Shown here one piece after another: positions 41,235 to 50,802 of a DNA stretch of 64,000 bases. The notes beneath the pieces are model-generated. The model did not search any database. It saw nothing but the letters and a program-made list of their open reading frames with translations, and was not told the DNA's origin. Position numbers and translations under genes: made by a program. How positions within the stretch are numbered: the stretch's first letter is position 1; each line of letters begins with the position of its first letter. Where the stretch lies: assembly GCA_947243795.1 (NCBI GenBank), contig OX365929.1, positions 248,001-312,000 of the forward strand. Direction: 5' to 3'. Source of the stretch: Saccharomyces uvarum (taxonomy: Eukaryota; Ascomycota; Saccharomycetes; Saccharomycetales; Saccharomycetaceae).

Positions 41235-42140
41235 ATGTTTAATGGTTCAATCAAGTATATGAATCGTTGCCTATGCAGACAGGCAAATGTTTTAATGAAA
41301 AGACCTTTTTGTCATAGAAGCATATATCAAAGGTTTTTCTCAACAAGAAACAGCTTAAAAAATGTTAATGACGAAAGCTTAGGCACAAAAAAACCTTTGA
41401 ATAGGTTAAAACTAGGTGAAGAAGTTGATGAAACAGAACCTGTCAGAGCAAAAAATTTCCAATTTTCTAGATGGAAGTCTACCCTTATCATAATGGTTTC
41501 GGGTGCTGTGACGTATGCTTATCTATCAAAAAAGAGACGTTTGCTGGAAACAGAGAAGGAAGCGGATGCCAACAGAGCTTACGGTTCAGTGGCGCTCGGA
41601 GGGCCTTTCAGCTTGATAGATTTTAATGGTCAACCTTTCACTGAGAAGAATATAAAGGGTAAATTTTCCATTTTATATTTTGGGTTTAGTAATTGCCCCG
41701 ACGTTTGCCCAGAAGAGCTAGATAGACTTACCTATTGGATTTCTGAATTAGACGACAAAGATAACGTAAAAATACAGCCATTGTTCATCTCGTGTGATCC
41801 AGCAAGAGATACTCCCGAAGTCTTAAAGGAGTACTTGAGTGATTTCCATCCTGCTATTATTGGTTTGACCGGATCATATGATGAAGTGAAAAGCGTATGT
41901 AAAAAATACAAGGTGTATTTTTCCACTCCTCGTGATGTCAAGCCTGATCAAGACTACTTAGTAGACCATTCAATTTTCTTTTATTTAATTGACCCCGAGG
42001 GTCAGTTCATTGATGCCTTGGGCAGGAACTACGATGACCAATCCGGCCTAGAAAAGATTCGTGAGCAAATCGAAGCCTATGTACCAAAAGAAGAACGGGA
42101 GCGTAGGTTAAATAAATGGTACTCTTTCATCTTCAAATGA
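41235..42140 (+). CDS. SCO2: Mitochondrial copper chaperone Sco2
   Basis: The 301-residue inner-membrane protein of the SCO1/SenC family is involved in copper delivery to cytochrome c oxidase. It is partly redundant with Sco1. An Arg-rich presequence (to about residue 40) is followed by a membrane segment near 81-97 (IIMVSGAVTYAYL) and a thioredoxin-like intermembrane-space domain with copper ligands Cys154 and Cys158 (CPDVC) and His245 (DYLVDHSIFF). Length equals S. cerevisiae. It is convergent with OLA1. Confidence 0.96.
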   Translation: MFNGSIKYMNRCLCRQANVLMKRPFCHRSIYQRFFSTRNSLKNVNDESLGTKKPLNRLKLGEEVDETEPVRAKNFQFSRWKSTLIIMVSGAVTYAYLSKKRRLLETEKEADANRAYGSVALGGPFSLIDFNGQPFTEKNIKGKFSILYFGFSNCPDVCPEELDRLTYWISELDDKDNVKIQPLFISCDPARDTPEVLKEYLSDFHPAIIGLTGSYDEVKSVCKKYKVYFSTPRDVKPDQDYLVDHSIFFYLIDPEGQFIDALGRNYDDQSGLEKIREQIEAYVPKEERERRLNKWYSFIFK

Positions 42141-42445
42141 GCAAAAAAAGGCAAAAGGAAATACAGTGGGATAGTGTACTCATAAGCTATTCATTTGGCT
42201 GTTGCTCTGTAAATAAAAGTTCAAATAGTTGGCAGGTTGAGCTATCAATTAGTATTTAAGGACGTAAACGCACCGGAATAACATACATACATACATACAT
42301 ACAATTTAATGTCGTTACGCTCGTAAAATTGTGTTTTTCCTTTTTCTTTTTTCATTCGAGAAAATCATATAAAATATATTTTATGGTAATATATATTAAG
42401 AAACTAAACCAAATAAAAAATGAAAATTGATTTCAATTTATAAAA
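42141..42445. other. Convergent SCO2/OLA1 3' region
   Basis: This 305-bp AT-rich spacer lies between opposing stops, with an ACAT repeat at 42281-42302 and a TA-rich part at 42365-42400 suited to 3' end formation. Confidence 0.5.
42281..42302. repeat. (ACAT)5.5 microsatellite
   Basis: A perfect tetranucleotide tract lies 140 bp past the SCO2 stop, non-coding and likely polymorphic. Confidence 0.88.
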
Positions 42446-43630
42446 TCAATTCTTACCAGCACCGGATCTGAAGTAAATAACGTCACCGTCTTCGACAACG
42501 TACTCTTTACCCTTTTGCATCAACTTACCAGCGGCTTTGATGGCAGCGTCGTCCTTGTATTCAAGGATATCTTCAGTCTTCATAACTTGAGCCAAAATAA
42601 AGGTATTCATTAAGTCATTGTGAATGACACCGGCTGCTTGTGGGGCCTTGGTACCCCTTCTAATAGTCCATTCACGAACTTCATCTGGACCACAGGTAAA
42701 GAAAGAAATCAAGTCCAGCTTCTTTCTCATGGTGGTAATGATCTTTGGTAAAGCTGATTGGGTATTTAGTCTCTTCAATTCTTCTTCACCTTCCTCTTCA
42801 GACATGTGGGAAAGTCTTTCTTCTAGAGGAACACTGAATGGAATAATTAAATCACCTGGGGAGTACTTGTCTATCCATTCTTTGATTCTTAGAAGATGCT
42901 TGTTCTTCTTTCTGATGTAGTCTTTTTCGGACAAGTTGATCAAATAGATACATGGCTTAGCAGTTAATAAGAACATAGAGTTAATAATTTCGACTTCCTT
43001 TGGAGTCCAGGAGTGGTTAGCAACTCTTTGACCGGACTTCAACAATTCAATAATTCTAGTGACCAAATCCATTTCTTCCTTCTTTTGCTTGACTTCCAAA
43101 GATTGACCACCTCTCTTGGCAATCTTTTCAGCACCGTCAAGTGCCTTTTCTGAAAATTCAATATCCTTTAATCTCAATTCTTCGTTAATAATCTCCAAAT
43201 CACGAACTGGATCGACGTCACCTTCAATATGAATAATTTCAGCATCGTCGAAACAACGAACGACTTGATAAATAGAATCGACTGATCTAATGTGAGATAA
43301 GAAAGCGTTACCCAAACCTTCACCGGCAGAAGCACCCTTAGTCAAACCAGCAATATCGTAAACTGTTAAATGGGCTGGGACAGCAGAAGCTGTTTTGTTG
43401 TAGACTGCACACAACTGGTCGAATCTTGTAGATGGGACAGTAACACGAGCTTCTTCTGGATCAATGGTAGCGAATGGATAGTTGGCTGGGTTACCCAATG
43501 GACATCTGGTGATGGCTTGGAAAAAGGTAGACTTACCAACGTTAGCCAAACCGACAATACCGGCTTTCAAGTTGTTACCTGGACGACCTAATAAGACCTT
43601 TTTTTCTTCGACTTGCTTCTTTGGAGGCAT
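42446..43630 (-). CDS. OLA1: Obg-like ATPase Ola1
   Basis: The 394-residue YchF/OLA1-subfamily P-loop protein binds ATP rather than GTP and associates with ribosomes and the proteasome. The P-loop GLANVGKST is at 27-35, with switch motifs YPFATIDPEEA and DIAGLTKGASAGEG. The usual NKxD guanine motif is replaced by NLSEKDY, the mark of ATP specificity. A coiled-coil stretch precedes a C-terminal TGS domain. Codon bias is very strong, fitting high expression. The length equals S. cerevisiae YBR025C. Confidence 0.97.
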   Translation of the reverse strand: MPPKKQVEEKKVLLGRPGNNLKAGIVGLANVGKSTFFQAITRCPLGNPANYPFATIDPEEARVTVPSTRFDQLCAVYNKTASAVPAHLTVYDIAGLTKGASAGEGLGNAFLSHIRSVDSIYQVVRCFDDAEIIHIEGDVDPVRDLEIINEELRLKDIEFSEKALDGAEKIAKRGGQSLEVKQKKEEMDLVTRIIELLKSGQRVANHSWTPKEVEIINSMFLLTAKPCIYLINLSEKDYIRKKNKHLLRIKEWIDKYSPGDLIIPFSVPLEERLSHMSEEEGEEELKRLNTQSALPKIITTMRKKLDLISFFTCGPDEVREWTIRRGTKAPQAAGVIHNDLMNTFILAQVMKTEDILEYKDDAAIKAAGKLMQKGKEYVVEDGDVIYFRSGAGKN

Positions 43631-45438
43631 GTTTTACAATGTTACTTATTTGCTTGTTTTTGAAGGTACTAGAAGTAATACTATAGGCTATAAAATAAGA
43701 AATAAAAACAACTAACAACTATTTATCAATTGAATGGACTGCTAAAAAACGGTTTCTGCCAAAAAAGTGAGAAAAGAAGACTAAGTTTAACCTTTATTGT
43801 CTCCTTCCGTTTGAATCCTAATGCTGCTGGGATGGCCCTTGAAAAAAATTTTTTCAGAGACAAAAGAATTTTCGAGAAAAAGAATAAAAATTGCGTCATC
43901 ATTTATTACGGTACATCACATGACCGCTTTTCTGTAGTTTTCCTTTGTTATCAGTATAACCAATACAAGTTAACTTGATTGCATACGCCAATTGTGGGAC
44001 TTACATGGTTTGGTTCTTCAGTCCATGCATGTATTGAATGACGTTCCTTTGCAGGTTTCGTTGTTTTTCGTTAGAGCTTCTTCCTGCGGGAATTCTTAGG
44101 TTGCCATGAGTTGCGCGCCATTTTCAAGAGCCATTCCGGGAAATAAGGTTAAGTTTTACGTAATCTCTATTGTTCTAGTTGACGTAATAGCCGTATACAA
44201 AACAAAACCCTGTTGAAACATCTAGGAAATTCGCTATTGCCCTTTAAAGACGTTAGGAATTTCAAGAATTAGAGCTTTGCACAGGAAAAAGCGCGAAACG
44301 TATATTTTAAATGGGTCTCAGTCACAATAGAAACTTCCTGGCATTGTTGTGATTGGACTACGTTGGACAGACTAGATGCCTCTATCAACAAGGTTACCAT
44401 CCAACACTAAATCACGGATAAATTCTCAAGAAGCAACTGTGGGTACATTAAGAACCCGTATATACTATGCATCTCTCTTTCTTCTCTGCCATTAAAAGTT
44501 GCGTGTCCATGAGAAACAGACAGATACAGCAGTGGTGATCTTCCCATTGAAAACAGTGATTATGACGGCTGCAATGTCACCATTCAGCGCTGTTACGAAC
44601 TATTGATGAAACTCTTTATCTTAATAGGTTTTTTATTAAACCGGACCTCTTCATACAATTGGCTTTGATATTATCCATTGCATAGTTTAGAATTGTCTCC
44701 CCACTCTATGAACTCGCTGCACCAAAGGTTTCTCTCATTTCTATTTTAATCACTTCATGCACGAAACCAATGTCATATCTCGGCTGGGAGAATAGCGGTA
44801 GACAAACACACTCAAGTATCAACAGACACGTTTCTTTTTGATTGGTTGAAAAACTTTTTGAGATGTGGGTTGGCCAAATAATACTATATTTGTAGATTTG
44901 GTCTCAAAGAGCGGTCATTTGTCATTATTTGGACCATACTGGCCACCGTTCTTTCCCGAATTCCAGGTTTTTCCCTTATTATTGTCGTAATATATGTTGA
45001 CTATTAATTGTGTGCTATATCTTATTAGGTATCATCATGCCTGATCTCAGTTTTGCGGTTCAATAGATTGTAACCTTGGATATATAATAGTCATGGAGGT
45101 CACAGAATTGCGCTTCCAGAAGATCGCATTATTGAGGGAAGCAATCGGCAATTCGATATGCCGGCTAAAAGCTGTCTTGTTTTTTCGAATGTAACTTGGT
45201 CCAGTAGGAGCCATGTACCCTATAATTAGATAGGAGCATCCAAATACATGTAGACGTATATACCGACGCAGGAGCAGTTTTCTTTTGTGTCCATGGGAAA
45301 ACAAAAGAGTTCCAAATTTTAGCTAATTGCATATGTATTTAATTTTTTTTTGGTGTTTATTATTTAGCATAGTTAACGTCGTCAAAATGAATATTATCTT
45401 TGATAGTTACTTCTTACCGTTGAATGTGGCAATGTTGC
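43631..45438. other. OLA1-ETR1 spacer, 1.8 kb, no supported gene
   Basis: This is the largest gene-free stretch here. It must hold the OLA1 promoter (left end) and the ETR1 3' end (right end). The longest open frames are 82 codons (43730-43978, plus) and 85 codons (45047-45304, minus), without homology or codon bias. No tRNA boxes, LTR ends or exact ARS consensus were found. Confidence 0.5.
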
Positions 45439-46581
45439 TTACCATTCCAAAACAACCAATTTTTTCTTCCCTTTGTCGGTTATACCCTTTTTAACTATGT
45501 CCAATAATTGTCCATCAGTCATTTTATTGGTATCCCAAGTCAAGGTTTGAATTTCGTCCTTTGGAGAAATAATTTTGCCTTCGTTGTATATTTTGGTGAA
45601 GTCGTTGATAGTATCAATTTTAGATTGAGGGTTTTCTTTGTTCTTTTCAGTGACCCAGTAACCTTTGGAAGTCAAGCCTTTGAAGATATGTAATGATGTT
45701 GGTAAAGTGACAGGCTGTTTTGACATTCCGCCATAAGTGAGCATCAAAGCGTTTTTCTCCAGCTTACGAGCAATTGAAGCACTGGATTTGCCCCCGACAG
45801 AATTCAAAGCTAGTTTCACTCTTGCGTTTTCTCCCAAAACCTTGGATAAAACTTCTTTAGCAAATGCCTTGTCATTGTTTTGCGATTCAGAAATGACTTT
45901 AGTAGCACCATATTTATCCTCCAATACTTTGGCCACCTCTTCGAAATTGTCACGATCACGAATGACACTGAGGGTCTTTATTCCTTTAGCCTTCGCCACT
46001 TGTGAGACGATCTTTGAAACACCAGAAGTGCCTGCATTTTGGATTATCCATTCATTGCCACCCTTGTTCCAGTCAATAAAATCTGAAACCAGTTGGAAGC
46101 CGGTGCATCCATTAACTGAGACAGTCGCAGCAGAAAACAAATCCAAATCGTTCACTTTGATCAATTCAGAACTGTCAGAGAAGACTCTATAATTTGACCA
46201 GGTTCCCTGGTTTGCCTGCAGTGGGATAACACGGTCACCCAACTTCAATTTACCCTTGGAACTATCTGAAGGTAAAGAGACAACCTCAAACACACCTTCA
46301 TTGCCAGCGATAGCAGCCGGCTCATCTGTAGAGTAATCATACGTCTTTTCAGGACGAGATGGATACACGCCCTGCAACTGGTTGATATCCGAAGGATTTA
46401 TAGGAAAAGCCAGAGTTTTTAGCACAATTGATTGGGACAAATCTTGTTGGGGAGTATAGTTCTTAACCGACAAGACCTTAGTGCAGTCCTCAACTTCATG
46501 AGTCGAGTAAATGATTGATTTAAACTGTTTGGGAATCTGATTACCTGAGGACGACATAAAGCGCTTCAACGTTGGTAGCAT
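45439..46581 (-). CDS. ETR1: Mitochondrial 2-enoyl thioester reductase Etr1
   Basis: The product reduces trans-2-enoyl-ACP with NADPH, the last step of mitochondrial type II fatty-acid synthesis that supplies lipoate and supports respiration. It is an MDR-family enzyme. Catalytic Tyr73 sits in NPSDINQLQGVYPSRP, and the NADPH fold includes NAGTSGVSKIV. The open frame reaches 46629, but the ATG at 46581 gives MLPTLKRFMSSS with a short basic presequence and 380 residues, the S. cerevisiae start and length. The upstream 16 codons would add another amphipathic segment, so a longer form cannot be fully excluded. Confidence 0.95.
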   Translation of the reverse strand: MLPTLKRFMSSSGNQIPKQFKSIIYSTHEVEDCTKVLSVKNYTPQQDLSQSIVLKTLAFPINPSDINQLQGVYPSRPEKTYDYSTDEPAAIAGNEGVFEVVSLPSDSSKGKLKLGDRVIPLQANQGTWSNYRVFSDSSELIKVNDLDLFSAATVSVNGCTGFQLVSDFIDWNKGGNEWIIQNAGTSGVSKIVSQVAKAKGIKTLSVIRDRDNFEEVAKVLEDKYGATKVISESQNNDKAFAKEVLSKVLGENARVKLALNSVGGKSSASIARKLEKNALMLTYGGMSKQPVTLPTSLHIFKGLTSKGYWVTEKNKENPQSKIDTINDFTKIYNEGKIISPKDEIQTLTWDTNKMTDGQLLDIVKKGITDKGKKKLVVLEW

Positions 46582-46993
46582 CTTATTGAAATCGGAAGCA
46601 ATTGCCAGAGTAAGAGCTTGCTTCAACAAATACGAATGTTTATATTTCTATGTGTTTCGTAGTCACATGCTCCTCCCCTGAGCAGGTCTTTCTACCCTTG
46701 GACTAAGATTACTCTTAAAAGGTGGAAAAAAAAGCTCCGGCGGGGTCGAATAATCAACACCATACACAAGACACGAGATATCGCTGATTGGCTCTGGACA
46801 AGAAATCCTTCATACGGCAGTTTTTAATATTATTACATACATTATATATTAAAAATGTGTTCTTATAACATTATATAAGCAAAACGAAATCATATGTGTA
46901 GTGGCACATATCCTTAAAACAATAAAGAGCAAAAGATGTAAAGTTGGTACAGTCCCGAAAGTTTTTTTCCCTTAAAATATCTATTTTTTATTT
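46582..46993. other. ETR1 promoter and YPK3 terminator region
   Basis: This 412-bp stretch lies between two minus-strand genes. The ETR1 promoter side has a GC-rich patch (46736-46747). The YPK3 side is AT-rich. The dubious S. cerevisiae ORF YBR027C has no supported counterpart. Confidence 0.45.
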
Positions 46994-48574
46994 TTAAAAG
47001 TATTTCTCCAAATAGCTACCACTTGCCTTGTAACTAAAACCCTTGAACATATCTGGAGACTTGCTCACCGAGCTGATATTAATTGGTTTGCTGTCAGCAT
47101 AATTCTCTTCATATGACATCGAGGTGAACTCTGTATCAAAATTTTCTGCTAGTTCGAGATCTGTGATGATGGGGACAATGGGTCCCAGAGTAGTTTTTTG
47201 TAATTGTCCGGACTCTAGTAATTTCCAGTCTATTTTCCTAAAAATAAAATGGTCAGTGAAGAGGCTTGTTCTAATACTCCCTGATTTCTTCTTCTTGGAT
47301 TTAACGGGTTTGTTATTTGTCTCAGTTTTGGCCCAGTATTTATCAACATTCCACCTCTTAGAGGTCTCCTTCTTCAACAGTGCATTTAACATATCTTTCA
47401 TTCCTTCGCTTAAATAGAAAGGAATTTTTGGGCCTTGCTTATTTTGTTGAATTTTATTAATAATCACCTTGTGATTATTACCTGTGTATGGAGGCTTCCC
47501 CACTAGCATATCATATAACAAACACCCCAGGGAATACCAGTCGCAGTTTTGAGTATATGCTTGACCCAACAATATCTCAGGCGCACAGTATTCTGGGGTA
47601 CCGATAATCGAGTGTAAGGTATTGACGTTTTCTGGATCCTCCTCATTAACCATGGAATCATTGGCACTTTTTTTACTGAGGCCAAAATCTGTTAACACCA
47701 AATGGCCATTTTGATTTAATAGGCAATTTTCGGGTTTCAGGTCTCTATAAACAACACCTTTAGTATGCAGGAATCTCAAAGCACAACTGATCTCAGCTGC
47801 GTAGAATGACACTGTAGTTTCATCTAGAGTTCCGTGTTCTTTTAAATGGTAAAATAGTTCACCTCCTGGGATATATTGTAACAATAAATATAGCTTAGCG
47901 TTGTCGTGGAAAGAGTAAAATAATTTGACAATGTTGGGATGTTCTATTTCAGATAAGATGGACCGTTCGGCAAAAGTCCTCTCCAGCCTCTTTGATAATC
48001 CGTTATCGTTGTCGTTGTTAGCAGCACTATTGTTTTCTTCATTTTCTTTATTGGAATCTGTTACTGTAGGAGAAATTAAGATTTCTGCTTTCTGTAGTTG
48101 CTTCATAGCATAGAGTTTCGAAGTATTTGTGTCCTTTACAAGAATGACTTTACCATAAGCACCTTGACCTAATACTCTTACAGGTTTAAAATCATGTAGA
48201 TTTCTTGACAGTTCATTTTCGTTAATATTAGAAGAAATCATATCCTGTGGTGTAATAGATAGTCTGTGCAGTCCATTTGGCGTGCATTCTGAACCTGTGA
48301 TGGAAAACCTTCTAGTATGAGGTGGGGTGAGAATGGGGAACTTGGAATAGGCTGAAGATCTCCTTCTCATTTTGTGGTTGGGACCTGCTCCATTGAACGG
48401 AATGGATTTTGGGTGGACACTGAGATGATTGGTATCATCCCCGTATGCGATGGCGCTGCTGTCATGATCATGGTTGTTGTCATCATATAACGCGGTTGGA
48501 TAATTTATTCTCATCTCATCCTTCCTGTCATCTAGTGACATACGATGAAGTTCCTCATCCAATGAAAAAATCAT
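46994..48574 (-). CDS. YPK3: AGC kinase Ypk3 (TORC1-dependent S6 kinase)
   Basis: The 526-residue protein kinase phosphorylates ribosomal protein S6 (Rps6) downstream of TORC1. The glycine loop GQGAYGKVILVKD starts near 134, followed by catalytic YRDLKPENCLL near 276, DFGLSKK and the activation/APE segment GTPEYCAPEIL near 324. The AGC C-tail follows with a hydrophobic motif around FKGFSYKASG. The kinase domain carries an Asn/Asp-rich insert after ILISPTVTDS, also present in S. cerevisiae but variable. The disordered N-terminus has RRRSSAYSKFPILTPP. A 25-T tract lies upstream. Confidence 0.96.
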   Translation of the reverse strand: MIFSLDEELHRMSLDDRKDEMRINYPTALYDDNNHDHDSSAIAYGDDTNHLSVHPKSIPFNGAGPNHKMRRRSSAYSKFPILTPPHTRRFSITGSECTPNGLHRLSITPQDMISSNINENELSRNLHDFKPVRVLGQGAYGKVILVKDTNTSKLYAMKQLQKAEILISPTVTDSNKENEENNSAANNDNDNGLSKRLERTFAERSILSEIEHPNIVKLFYSFHDNAKLYLLLQYIPGGELFYHLKEHGTLDETTVSFYAAEISCALRFLHTKGVVYRDLKPENCLLNQNGHLVLTDFGLSKKSANDSMVNEEDPENVNTLHSIIGTPEYCAPEILLGQAYTQNCDWYSLGCLLYDMLVGKPPYTGNNHKVIINKIQQNKQGPKIPFYLSEGMKDMLNALLKKETSKRWNVDKYWAKTETNNKPVKSKKKKSGSIRTSLFTDHFIFRKIDWKLLESGQLQKTTLGPIVPIITDLELAENFDTEFTSMSYEENYADSKPINISSVSKSPDMFKGFSYKASGSYLEKYF

Positions 48575-48911
48575 CCTAGCTATTGTTAACGCTGTACTCC
48601 GTTATCTCAATCGTTAACAGACTTATCCATAGGGTTGCTTCAAAGTGATTGTTTTATATTGCACTATTGTCGATATGTCCTTTTTTATTTTTTTTTTTTT
48701 TTTTTTTTTTTTCAGATTTCTAAGCGACATCATCATAAAGGCACATGTATTCTTTTAGATTATACATTTTGTTTAAGAATGGATATAATATTTGGTGATT
48801 TACATAAATCAAAAAAAACAACAGTGACATAGTGTATACACGTTAAAAAATTTACCTGTTCACGCACATATATATATATATACTTTTATTTTAACATTTT
48901 CCTACATATAT
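48575..48911. other. YPK3 promoter and CDS1 terminator region
   Basis: This 337-bp stretch lies between two minus-strand genes, with a 25-nt poly(T) run at 48688-48712 and a TA repeat at 48868-48882 near the CDS1 stop. Confidence 0.55.
48688..48712. repeat. Poly(dA:dT) tract of 25 nt upstream of YPK3
   Basis: Twenty-five consecutive T (A on the YPK3 coding strand), with another T6 separated by a single A on its left, lie 114 bp upstream of the YPK3 ATG. Such tracts exclude nucleosomes in yeast promoters. This is the longest homopolymer in the window. Confidence 0.9.
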
Positions 48912-50285
48912 TTAAGCGTGACCTGCCAATGATTTCTTAGTGACGTTAAAGATATCAGCCAGCTTTTCATAATTTTTTGGTGTTATTATACCCTTTTTAG
49001 ATAAGAATCTAATCAATATATCGATCAATTCCAAAATTTGCTTGTCATTCAAATTCATTAAAATTGTGGATAGTACAGTATCTACTGTTATTCTATGTTC
49101 ACTGATAAATGTTTCATAGTACAAATTGGCAAACGAACCCATTATGAATTGACAATCAACTCTATCTGTAATACCACCGTGTCCTGGGATGGAGTGTCCA
49201 AAATCTTTGACTTTAAAAGTTCTCTTTAGACCAGATGCGAAGAAACCCCCAAATGGCGCAAATAAAGATGCAAATGTAGCTAAGTTTAAGGCATGGAAAT
49301 ATATCGGTTTGACTGTGATAGAGGTCATTTGAAAAACATCGAAGAAGATAGATGGGAGCTTGTAAACTTGTGGGAGGAACACAGGATTCAATTCACATGT
49401 TAAGTTGGAGAAGAAATTTGTCTTAAGGTCTTCCACAGGGCAGGTCAGGTAAGTGTATGGACTTAAAATTCTTGTCAATAGAATACTTGCCAAGGCTGTG
49501 AAGAACCAGGCACCAAGGAAACCTTCTAAAGTCTTTTTTGGAGAGATCTCAATTAATTTAGTCTTACCAAAAGTAATACCGCACAAGTAGGCGAAGATAT
49601 CATTAACGATGACCAACCCACATGGCAGTAGGAACCAAAATAGCCCATTAAGAACATTCTTGATGATCAAATGGGCTTGAAATACCACTAGAAGAAGAAC
49701 CATATGGGTAGCACATAATGAACCAAACTGGAACTTTAGGAACCCCTTTCTCAAACTACAAACGAACAAAACGAATCCCAAAAGGTAGAGACAGTAACAG
49801 ATGAACTTGTGGTTTGTTACGATGAAATTCAATACAGGGTACTCGTAGAAAGTGGTTTGGAAGAACTTGAAGAGGGATTTCCCGTCGAGGTAATAAATGG
49901 TGGTGAAAAGGAGATACCAGTTCAACGTCTTCGTTAGTGGCAAATTTTTCTCACGACCAGATGCGCTTGTTACAGCAATACACTCTTTGAAGGTAGCGAT
50001 TTGGCAGCCTAAAATCAGCACTATACACCATGCATGGCCTGATGCTAATGTGATAAAAAATCCACTGATCATAACAAACGTCCAGACGGTTCTAATGAAG
50101 AAGTTGTATTTCCTGCTTTCCTTTGCGGCCACAGCATTTTCCTTAGTAGCTGGCGTGGCGGACCCACTGGGGTCATTATTGAGTTCTTCTTGCAGTTTAT
50201 TAATGGCTTTTGAGGTGGCGTCAGTAACTGAGTCCACAATCTCTTTGCTGGTACCGTGTGGTTTTATCTCTGGTTTGTCTGACAT
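48912..50285 (-). CDS. CDS1: Phosphatidate cytidylyltransferase (CDP-diacylglycerol synthase) Cds1
   Basis: The 457-residue essential ER membrane enzyme makes CDP-diacylglycerol from phosphatidate and CTP, the branch point to PI, PS and cardiolipin. It has about seven membrane spans after a soluble N-terminus. The family signature SGLKRTFKVKDFGHSIPGHG, continuing GITDRVD, is complete near residues 346-372. Length equals S. cerevisiae. The C-terminus ends ADIFNVTKKSLAGHA. Confidence 0.97.
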   Translation of the reverse strand: MSDKPEIKPHGTSKEIVDSVTDATSKAINKLQEELNNDPSGSATPATKENAVAAKESRKYNFFIRTVWTFVMISGFFITLASGHAWCIVLILGCQIATFKECIAVTSASGREKNLPLTKTLNWYLLFTTIYYLDGKSLFKFFQTTFYEYPVLNFIVTNHKFICYCLYLLGFVLFVCSLRKGFLKFQFGSLCATHMVLLLVVFQAHLIIKNVLNGLFWFLLPCGLVIVNDIFAYLCGITFGKTKLIEISPKKTLEGFLGAWFFTALASILLTRILSPYTYLTCPVEDLKTNFFSNLTCELNPVFLPQVYKLPSIFFDVFQMTSITVKPIYFHALNLATFASLFAPFGGFFASGLKRTFKVKDFGHSIPGHGGITDRVDCQFIMGSFANLYYETFISEHRITVDTVLSTILMNLNDKQILELIDILIRFLSKKGIITPKNYEKLADIFNVTKKSLAGHA

Positions 50286-50802
50286 TTATATAGTTGGGGG
50301 AGCGGGTCAGTCGAAAGTCGTGGGTTCACTGTCTGGGAAGATACCTATCAATAACTGTGTCTTGGCAAACTAACGTGCACTAAATAGTCAACATCGGTAA
50401 ATAGTCCCCCAGGCTATTTACAGTTCTCGATTGCTAAATTTTTCACATGGTATCCCATCTGAAAAATTTTTCAAGAACGTGGTCGTCGTTAGCGATGACG
50501 GAGTTTATGCTAAACAACGTTACTAAGCAATGCCACAAGACGTTGAAATTTGCAAGACAGGGTTAGTGGGGCATGGCCATTGGTGCTACGCAAGTTTTGC
50601 ATCGAGAAGCAGCTTCATGTGCGCTTTAGTTTGCCTTTTCTATCCTTGTGTATCCACTTTTTTCTGTTGAACATATGAAATGCATTGTATAAAAAAGGTA
50701 AAAAATAAACAGCAAATGTCAAAAAAATGAATAATAACAGTCGGGATGAGATGAAGGTTAAGATTTTGGGAAATCTCTTTGCTTTACGTTGCGACAAGAG
50801 AA
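50286..50802. other. Divergent CDS1/RKM3 promoter region
   Basis: This 517-bp stretch lies between divergent starts. No ORF over 60 codons and no RNA gene are seen. It holds both promoters. I assign no specific factor site. Confidence 0.45.

Noticed and set aside
45047-45304. 85-codon minus-strand frame in the OLA1-ETR1 gap
   Set aside because: No homology, ordinary codon use and no promoter signals; chance frame.
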